64,000 bases of DNA. It comes from Microbispora triticiradicis (GTDB taxonomy: Bacteria; Actinomycetota; Actinomycetes; Streptosporangiales; Streptosporangiaceae). A model generated the notes under the pieces. That model was given only the letters and a program-made list of their open reading frames with translations, had not been told where the DNA came from and did no database searches. A program made the position numbers and the translations under genes. Positions 58,168-64,000 of this stretch are shown piece by piece. Position 1 is the first letter of the stretch; each line of letters starts with the position of its first letter. The stretch lies in the NCBI GenBank assembly GCA_003260025.2, contig QFZU02000037.1, forward strand, positions 1 to 64,000, read 5' to 3'.

Positions 58168-60369
58168 TCAGCGCAGCGGGGGCACGGCGTTCTTCGCGCG
58201 GTCGAGGGCGAGGGCGGGCCACCAGGTGCCGCCGACCGGGTCCACCTGGTGCCACTCGGGGTCCTCGGGCCCGGAGCCGCCGCGGGTGCACTGGCCGTTC
58301 GACACCTCGGGGGCGCGGAGCCACAGGAACGCGTCGGCCAGTTCGCCGCCGGTCTCGGTGGTCGGGCGGGGGCCCACGCCCAGGCCCGGCGGATTGCACC
58401 ACTTCTCCGGGTCGGCGTACCTGCCCTTCGGCGGCTTCCACCCGCCCCTGCCATTCCGGCTGGTGTCGAGGACGAAGTGGGTCAGCGACGCTCCGGCCGG
58501 TACCGCGCCGAGCTCCGCCCCGGAGCAGGTGCTCGCGGCGTCCTTCGTCTTCGAATACAGGCACAGGGACAGGCTCTCCCCGTACCGTAGGAGCCGGTCG
58601 GTCTCCTGGTAGTCCGAGGTGTTCAGGTAGAAGCCGTCCGCTCGCCCCACCCCGGCCTTCAGCAGCCGGTCGGCGATGTCGACCATGCCCGGCCAGCCCT
58701 CGATGCCGCCGTCGAGATACACGGCCGTGTGTGGAAGCCTCCGCAGGCGGTTCACCGCGTAGCCGAGCTCGCGGTAGCGCTCGGCCGCCGCCGCCCTGCC
58801 CCCGGCCGGGCAACTGTCGGATCCCGGAATCCTGGTCAGGCTGTTCGGCTCCAGCACGACCACCGCCCGGCCCGAGCCGATCGCCTTCGCCACCACGTCG
58901 ATCCAGGCGCGGTACGCCCGCTCGTCCGCTTCTCCCCACTGGGAGCAGTCCTTCCTCGGCACCTGGTCGGTCACGATCACCGCGACGGCGTGACGCGCGG
59001 TGGCCGCCCGCATGGCGGACGCGACCGTACGGCCGGCCTCTTCGGCGGGCATGTTCAGGTTCACGGGGTGCGGCACCGCCGCCAGGGCGCGCATCAGCGC
59101 GGCGTCGGCCTTCCTGCCCTGCGCGCTCCAGATGTTCGCCTGGCGCCGCGCGTCCGGGTCCGCCTGGTACGCGAACCGTACGCCGGGCTCGCGCAGTGGG
59201 TTTCCCTTGCCGGGGTCGTCGCCGCCGTCCGCCTGTGGCGCCTGTGACGCGGCCGGGGTGGAGGACGCGCCGGTCCGAGGTGCGGAGTCGTCTCCGGCCA
59301 CCGCGGCGGAGCGCGTGGACGTCGCCGAGGTTGCCGGGGAGGGCGGGTCGTCCCCGGTGAGCCGTACGGCGGCCACCGTCGCGATCACCGCCAGCCCGGC
59401 GATCCCGGCCACGGCCCCGGCCACCAGCCCGCGACGGCTCCTCCGCCCGCCCGGCTGGGTGGTGACCCACGCCTCCGGCTCCGCCCGGGAACCGGTGAGG
59501 GCGTCCAGGATCTCCTGCACGGTCGGCCGTACGGCAGGATCCTTGGCCAGGGCGCGCTCGACCAGCGGGCGCAGCGGCCCGTCCAGGCCGTCCAGTCTCG
59601 GCTCCCCGTTGATGACCTGGTTGAGCACGACCGGGAGCGGCCCGTTGCCGAACGGCGCCCGGCCGGTGCCCGCGTACGTGACCGTGCCCGCCCAGGCGAA
59701 GACGTCCGACGCGGGGGTGAGCGCGCGGCCGTCGAACTGCTCGGGCGACATGAACGCGGGGGTGCCGACGACCGCACTGCTGTGCGTGCCGGTGTCGGTC
59801 ACGTGGGCCACGCCGAAGTCGATGACCTTCGGCCCGACGGGGGAGAGCAGGACGTTGCCCGGCTTCAGGTCGCGGTGGATGATGCCCGCCGCGTGGACGG
59901 CCCGCAGCGCCGTCGCGACGCTGACCGCGAGCCCGTCCAGGCTGGAGCCGCGCAGCGGCCCGTCCCGTTCGACGGCCTCCCGGAGAGTCGGCCCGGGGAC
60001 GTACTCGGTGACCAAATAGACGGTCTCGCCGTCCACCTCCGCGTCCAGCACGGCGGCGGTGCAGAAGCGGGCGACCCGCTTGGCCGCCTCCACCTCGCGC
60101 CGGAACCGGCGGCGGAAGCCGGGGTCGGCGGCGATCGTGTGGTGCAGCAGTTTGACCGCCACCCGCGCGCCGTCCGGCGCCTCGCCCAGGTAGACGACGC
60201 CCATGCCGCCCTCGCCCAGCCTGCGCACCAGCCGGTACGGCCCCACCTCGCGGGGATCGCCCGTACGCAGGTCGGCGGGGTGCCGCGGGCCGGACGGCCA
60301 CCCGGCGCCGGACTCGTACGCCCCGGGTAAGCCCCCCGCCCCGCCGCCGTTCGTGCCGGATTCCGCCAT
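58168..60369 (-). CDS. Ser/Thr protein kinase fused to a GH6 cellulase-like outer domain
   Basis: A 733-residue single-pass membrane protein. Residues about 44-292 are a bacterial Ser/Thr kinase: glycine loop GEGGMGVVY, Lys73, HRDLKPGN (Asp167), DFG (Asp184) and GTPAFMSPE. One membrane segment follows (about 315-337), then a Ser/Thr/Ala linker. Residues about 388-733 are a glycoside hydrolase 6 domain: NIWSAQGR, VPRKDC (Asp474 kept), VLEPNSL, HFVLDTSRNGRGGW, KWCNPPGLGVGPRPT and WWPALALDRAKNA. The catalytic acid (normally EPD) is Asn509 and the second carboxylate (normally DG after PGE) is Asn691, so the domain is probably a non-catalytic beta-glucan sensor. Confidence 0.88.
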   Translation of the reverse strand: MAESGTNGGGAGGLPGAYESGAGWPSGPRHPADLRTGDPREVGPYRLVRRLGEGGMGVVYLGEAPDGARVAVKLLHHTIAADPGFRRRFRREVEAAKRVARFCTAAVLDAEVDGETVYLVTEYVPGPTLREAVERDGPLRGSSLDGLAVSVATALRAVHAAGIIHRDLKPGNVLLSPVGPKVIDFGVAHVTDTGTHSSAVVGTPAFMSPEQFDGRALTPASDVFAWAGTVTYAGTGRAPFGNGPLPVVLNQVINGEPRLDGLDGPLRPLVERALAKDPAVRPTVQEILDALTGSRAEPEAWVTTQPGGRRSRRGLVAGAVAGIAGLAVIATVAAVRLTGDDPPSPATSATSTRSAAVAGDDSAPRTGASSTPAASQAPQADGGDDPGKGNPLREPGVRFAYQADPDARRQANIWSAQGRKADAALMRALAAVPHPVNLNMPAEEAGRTVASAMRAATARHAVAVIVTDQVPRKDCSQWGEADERAYRAWIDVVAKAIGSGRAVVVLEPNSLTRIPGSDSCPAGGRAAAAERYRELGYAVNRLRRLPHTAVYLDGGIEGWPGMVDIADRLLKAGVGRADGFYLNTSDYQETDRLLRYGESLSLCLYSKTKDAASTCSGAELGAVPAGASLTHFVLDTSRNGRGGWKPPKGRYADPEKWCNPPGLGVGPRPTTETGGELADAFLWLRAPEVSNGQCTRGGSGPEDPEWHQVDPVGGTWWPALALDRAKNAVPPLR

Positions 60370-60555
60370 CGTTCGCCCCCGCCGGCATGCCCCGAATGGT
60401 CAGGTCAGTACGGGATCTTATTGACCGCCACCGGGCCCGGCCACCGCCGAGCACGTGCCACTACGGCGAAGGCGCGAAGAGGAAGAAGGGGCGCTGCGTC
60501 GGCGTTCCGTCCCCTGGGCGTCTGGACGGGCTCGTGAACGCCACGGGAACCGCCC

Positions 60556-61518
60556 TCAGTCGACCCTGACGACGTACTTGCCCCGCACCCCGCCCGCCTC
60601 CAGTGCCCGGTGCGCCGCCGCGGTCTCCGCCAGCGGGAAGCATCTGTCCACCGCGGGGCGCAGTCTTCCCTCCGCCACCTCGCGGGCGAGGTCGTCGAAG
60701 AGCGCGCGTTTGGGGTTGCCGCTGAAGAAGCGCACCCGGCCGCGTCCGTGTACGGCGCTGGCGGCGATGTAGCCGAGTGAGGCGGCGGGCCGTGTCAGGT
60801 CGAAGGCAATGGTGACCATGCGTCCGCCGGGCGCCAGAAGGCGCCGGAAGGCCCGCAGGTCGGTGCCGGCGGTGTCGAGGACCACGTCGAACAGCCCCAG
60901 TTCACTCGGCGAGACGGTCCGATGGTCGATGGCGTGGTGGGCGCCGAGCGTACGGACGAAATCGAGATTGGTGGCGCGGGCCAGGGCCGTCACCTCGGCG
61001 CCATAGGCCCGTCCGAGCTGCACGGCGGTGTTGCCGACGCCGCCGGCGGCGCCGCGTACGAGCAGTCGTTCGCCGGGGCGCAGCCTGACCTTGTCGCGCA
61101 GCGCCGTGATGGCCGTGGTCGCCACCGGCAGCGCGGCGGCTTCCACCAGATCCAGTCCGTCCGGGACCCGGCCGAGCCGCTCGGCCCGGACTGCCACGTA
61201 CTCGGCGGCGCTGCCGAATCCGGTACGGCCCACGATGCCCCACACCCGGTCGCCGACCGCGACGCCCGTCACGCCGGCGCCGAGCGCGGCGACCTCGCCG
61301 GTGAAATCCAAACCGACGCGTTGCGGGAACTTCCGTCCGATCAAGAGACGGAGGCTGCCGGAACGGGCCGCCAGTTCGCCGCCGTTGACGCTGAACGCGC
61401 GCACCCGCACGAGCACCGCGCCGGGCACCGGTTCAGGGCGTGGCACCCGGCCCACGTACAGCACCTCGGGGCCGCCGAAGCGGTCGAAAAGCACGGCTCT
61501 CATCGTGCGGTCGTCCAT
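60556..61518 (-). CDS. Zinc-independent quinone oxidoreductase (MDR family)
   Basis: A 320-residue NADPH:quinone-oxidoreductase-like MDR protein: MRAVLFDRFGGPEVLYVGRVPRPEP, GLDFTGEVAALGAGVTGVAVGDRVWG, nucleotide loop LLVRGAAGGVGNTAVQL, and C-terminal GVRGKYVVRVD. The Cys and His ligands of zinc alcohol dehydrogenases are absent. The ATG at 61518 follows AAGGTGAGA. Divergent from a TetR regulator, with a perfect palindrome between, so it is likely repressed by that regulator. Confidence 0.88.
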   Translation of the reverse strand: MDDRTMRAVLFDRFGGPEVLYVGRVPRPEPVPGAVLVRVRAFSVNGGELAARSGSLRLLIGRKFPQRVGLDFTGEVAALGAGVTGVAVGDRVWGIVGRTGFGSAAEYVAVRAERLGRVPDGLDLVEAAALPVATTAITALRDKVRLRPGERLLVRGAAGGVGNTAVQLGRAYGAEVTALARATNLDFVRTLGAHHAIDHRTVSPSELGLFDVVLDTAGTDLRAFRRLLAPGGRMVTIAFDLTRPAASLGYIAASAVHGRGRVRFFSGNPKRALFDDLAREVAEGRLRPAVDRCFPLAETAAAHRALEAGGVRGKYVVRVD

Positions 61519-61580
61519 CGTTCTCACCTTCGTCGGCAGTGCCGTGCGGGGGGATACGGCCCCGAGCGTAGGCTCACAAT

Positions 61581-61596
61581 TGGACGGCACCGTCCA
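61581..61596. promoter_or_regulatory. Palindrome TGGACGG-CA-CCGTCCA (probable TetR operator)
   Basis: Perfect 7-bp arms in the 103-bp region between the quinone oxidoreductase and the TetR gene. A partial repeat, TTGGACCGG, follows at 61599. Likely bound by the adjacent TetR protein to control both genes. Confidence 0.75.
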
Positions 61597-61621
61597 CTTG
61601 GACCGGAAGTGAGAGGCACTG

Positions 61622-62299
61622 GTGGAGGAACCCTCTCGGATCGCCCGCCCGGGGTTGCGGGCCGACGCCCGGCGCAACCGGGGGCGCATCCTCGTCGCCG
61701 CCCGCGCGGTCTTCGCCGAGCGCGGGATCGACGCGCCCATGGCGACCGTGGCCCGGAGGGCCGGAGTCGGCGTAGCGACGCTGTACCGGCGTTTTCCGAC
61801 CCGGCAATCCCTGGTGCGGGCCGCCTTCGCGCAACAGATGGAGACCTGCGCCCGAGCGCTCACCGAGGCGCTGGCCGACCCCGACCCCTGGCGGGGCTTC
61901 CAGCGGCTGTTCGAGACGGTCTGCGAGCTTCAGCGGGAGGAACAGGGCTTCCCGGCCGCGTTCGTCGCCGCTTTCCCCGACAGCGCGGCGGAACACGCGC
62001 AGGCCCGGGAACGGACCGAGCGGGATCTCATGACCCTGGTCCGCAGAGCCCAGGCAGTGGGCGCGCTGCGGGCCGATTTTCATCCTTCCGACCTCGTCGT
62101 CGCTCTGTTGTCCCACTGCGGTCTGGTCACCGCGCTGCCGCATGACGATGCCGCGTCCCGGCGTCTGGTGGCGTATCTGCTCCAGTCGTTCCGCGCCGAG
62201 TCGGCTCACGGGGCCCTGCCTCCGCCGAGCGCTCTGTCGCTGCGCGATCTCCCGCTCGCGGCCGGCGACTCGCAGAGACAGCGGCCCTCCAGGGCCTGA
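61622..62299 (+). CDS. TetR/AcrR-family regulator
   Basis: A 225-residue regulator: RPGLRADARRNRGRILVAARAVFAERGIDAPMATVARRAGVGVATLYRRFPTR is a textbook TetR HTH. The C-terminal helical domain (FQRLFETVCELQREEQGF, SDLVVALLSHCGLV) belongs to the type often paired with oxidoreductases. GTG start with GAGAGG upstream. Divergent partner of the quinone oxidoreductase. Confidence 0.9.
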   Translation: MEEPSRIARPGLRADARRNRGRILVAARAVFAERGIDAPMATVARRAGVGVATLYRRFPTRQSLVRAAFAQQMETCARALTEALADPDPWRGFQRLFETVCELQREEQGFPAAFVAAFPDSAAEHAQARERTERDLMTLVRRAQAVGALRADFHPSDLVVALLSHCGLVTALPHDDAASRRLVAYLLQSFRAESAHGALPPPSALSLRDLPLAAGDSQRQRPSRA

Positions 62300-62385
62300 C
62301 GTGACAACGGGTGACGCCCGATGGCCGCCTAATGCAGCCGAGCGGCAACTCCGGCTGATCGCGCCCCGCGATCGCCGAGAGGTGC

Positions 62386-62952
62386 TCAGTGCACGCAGAG
62401 AGCGGACACGGTCACGTCGTAGATGTACCAGCTTCCGGTAGGAGTCGTGTACACGTTGGTCACCCCGGTCGTCTGGTAGCCGGTGCAGTCCCCGCCGGCC
62501 GCGAGGATGGCGGCTCGCGCCCCTGCCGCGCCGTTCTGCTGCGCCGTCCCGGGCGTGCTGCCTTCACCGCGAGCCGTCGCGGTGCGCGGCACGGTGTACG
62601 AAGGCGGTGGCGGCGCGGGAGCGCACAGGCCGGTTGCGGTTCCGTTGAACTGGTAACCACCTCCGCTCGGTACGACGTACACGAGGGTGGCCGACGAGGT
62701 CACGTTCGTGCAGACCTCCCCCAGTTGGGTGGCCAGACTGGCGAGGGCGTTACGGGCGCTCGCCTGGGCCGCCGCCGAAGCCGAGGACTGCGTCTGGCCC
62801 CATGCCGAGCCGGTCGCCGTCCGCCAGGTGTCGGCGTGGGCCGCCGCCGGGCTGAGGCCGATCCCCGTGGCGGCGAGCGCCACCGACATCAGCAGTCGGC
62901 CGGCGAGCGAACCACGCCGGGATCTTCCGTACGGTTCATCGTGCTGAGCCAT
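62386..62952 (-). CDS. Secreted protein of unknown function
   Basis: A 188-residue exported protein with a signal peptide (SRRGSLAGRLLMSVALAATGIGLSPAAAHA). The mature part is Ala/Ser/Thr-rich with two halves of similar layout. Each has a helical Ala-rich stretch (SASAAAQASARNALASLA; QQNGAAGARAAILAAGG), a Cys, and a strand ending in Cys (YQFNGTATGLC; WYIYDVTVSALC), suggesting an internal duplication with two disulfides. A Pro-rich linker (PAPPPPSYTVPR) separates them. No known family recognised. Confidence 0.75.
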   Translation of the reverse strand: MAQHDEPYGRSRRGSLAGRLLMSVALAATGIGLSPAAAHADTWRTATGSAWGQTQSSASAAAQASARNALASLATQLGEVCTNVTSSATLVYVVPSGGGYQFNGTATGLCAPAPPPPSYTVPRTATARGEGSTPGTAQQNGAAGARAAILAAGGDCTGYQTTGVTNVYTTPTGSWYIYDVTVSALCVH

Positions 62953-63163
62953 CCGCGCCTCCTATGAGCGCCTGGTGAACAGCGACAGGGCGGGAATCCG
63001 ATCCCCGCTTTCGAGCACGATCTTGGGGCGCGAGGTCATCGTAGATTCGCCGTTTTCCGCTGACCATGCTGCGGCGGCGCAGGTGCGATCGACGCGCTGG
63101 TGGGCGGTCCCGGCCGGTGAAAGTTTCCTCGGCGCGGTTCGCGCATTCCGGGCCCGGCCCGGC

Positions 63164-64000
63164 TCACCCGGTCTGGTCGAGCTGCCGCCAGCGACCGGGG
63201 TCGTTGAGCCGCTGCAGCCGTAGCGCCTCGTCGTGATAACCCCGGCGGGCGTCGTCCTCGGCGCGAAAGGCCAGATCTCTGCCGCGCGGCTCGGTCGCCG
63301 TCACGTACCAGTCGCCGTACTCGCAGCCGCTCGGCAGCCGGCCCAGGGTGATCTGGAACGACTTGTGTGGTTCCGCGGCGGCGAACTCCCACCGGGCCAC
63401 CGGTTCGAGATCGGAACAGCTGGACAGCCACCCCGGGGGCAACTCCGTCTGCCGGGCCTGAATCCGCCTGGCGGCCAGGCGCTTCAGCTCCTCCGGGGCG
63501 ACCTGGAGGTACGCGGCCAGGGTGCGGGACGCCTTCGACAGCCCATACTCGGCGGACACGTCGCGCTCGATCTCGTCCCAGTGGGTGCCGACCACCGGTG
63601 CCAGCTCCAGGGCGTCGAGGGTGCCCGACATCAGTTCCGCACGGACCGGGAGGATGTCCTTGAGCCATCCCGCGCCGGTCTCGTGCAGGTTGAACAACTC
63701 GGAGTCCTCGGCGTACATGCGCAACCGCAGGAGCAGGTCGTCGTCGCTCGTCTCCACGCTCAGGCCTTCGAGTATGTTCCCGTGCGCGTACGGCGCGACC
63801 GTCTCCGCGGACAGCGCCGTGCCGGGGATCCGGAAGGTGACCGAGCGGGGACCGACGTTCTCGAAGAAGAGCCAGGCGTCGAAGGTCCGCTCGACGAACT
63901 GCTCCATCTCCCGCGTGTAGTCCTCCCAATCCACGGACGCGGAGAACGAGGTCGCGGTCACCATCGGCTTCCCGGGCAGCATCCGCAGCACCGACTGCGT
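63164..64000 (-). CDS. Unknown protein, 5' end beyond the window
   Basis: At least 278 residues, with the frame open to the right edge (in-frame GTG at 63991 and ATG at 63982 exist but need not be the start). Soluble, acidic, with VDWEDYTREMEQFVERTFDAWLFFENVGPRSVTFRIPGTAL and a C-terminal SGCEYGDWYVTATEPRGRDLAFRAEDDARRGYHDEALRLQRLND. No domain recognised. Codon use is normal for the genome. Confidence 0.7.
   Translation of the reverse strand, partial: TQSVLRMLPGKPMVTATSFSASVDWEDYTREMEQFVERTFDAWLFFENVGPRSVTFRIPGTALSAETVAPYAHGNILEGLSVETSDDDLLLRLRMYAEDSELFNLHETGAGWLKDILPVRAELMSGTLDALELAPVVGTHWDEIERDVSAEYGLSKASRTLAAYLQVAPEELKRLAARRIQARQTELPPGWLSSCSDLEPVARWEFAAAEPHKSFQITLGRLPSGCEYGDWYVTATEPRGRDLAFRAEDDARRGYHDEALRLQRLNDPGRWRQLDQTG

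Overview
The window is high-GC DNA with the codon use, GTG starts, frequent ATGA/GTGA stop-start overlaps and gene families of a filamentous actinomycete. Family content (STAND-type AAA regulators, DUF5919 regulators, DUF4166, a PIMT-only RiPP pair) suggests a Streptosporangiales-type genome such as Nonomuraea or a relative; this placement is inference. No rRNA, tRNA, CRISPR array or complete insertion sequence was seen.

Layout. 1-6.4 kb: end of PTS enzyme I, a NagZ-type lipoprotein, three HAD hydrolases, a DUF6912 protein and a small secreted protein. 6.5-16.6 kb: a large secreted metalloprotease with DUF11 repeats, a class B penicillin-binding protein, a LysR/serine beta-lactamase-like pair, acetoacetyl-CoA synthetase, a decayed DUF234 ATPase and an HxlR regulator. 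16.6-27.2 kb: a DHFR-like reductase, an alpha/beta hydrolase, a 1091-residue AAA regulator, a DrrAB-like exporter behind a 29-bp palindrome, and an ABC exporter/two-component operon. 27.2-36.5 kb: a decayed epimerase, then a catabolic operon (isochorismatase-type amidase, ribose-type ABC importer, SDR, FCD regulator, RidA, hydantoinase, PfkB kinase, hexuloisomerase-like SIS protein) preceded by two copies of an 18-bp operator. 36.5-45.5 kb: mixed metabolic and regulatory genes.

45.5-52.8 kb is an accessory, lower-GC island that looks like a defence locus. It holds a DUF5919 regulator with two divergent small genes, an EACC1 protein translationally coupled to a caspase-SRA(YDG)-HNH fusion, a frameshifted remnant of a second DUF5919 protein, and a PLD/SF2 helicase/DUF3427 protein. 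The EACC1 plus caspase-SRA-HNH pair is the best candidate for an undescribed system: one polypeptide joins a suicide-type protease, a modified-cytosine reader and a nuclease.

52.8-64 kb: a secreted DUF3103-like protein; a 39-residue peptide with an Asp-Gly site immediately upstream of a protein-isoaspartate-methyltransferase homologue, resembling an imiditide RiPP cluster; a TetR-controlled operon with two clear operator copies; a Ser/Thr kinase fused to a GH6 cellulase-like outer domain in which two catalytic Asp positions are Asn; a quinone oxidoreductase/TetR divergent pair; and two genes of unknown function, the last running off the right edge.

Minisatellite-like tandem repeats begin at the stop codon of three unrelated genes (NagZ, DHFR-like, histidine kinase). 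One of them has multiplied the start region of a response regulator.
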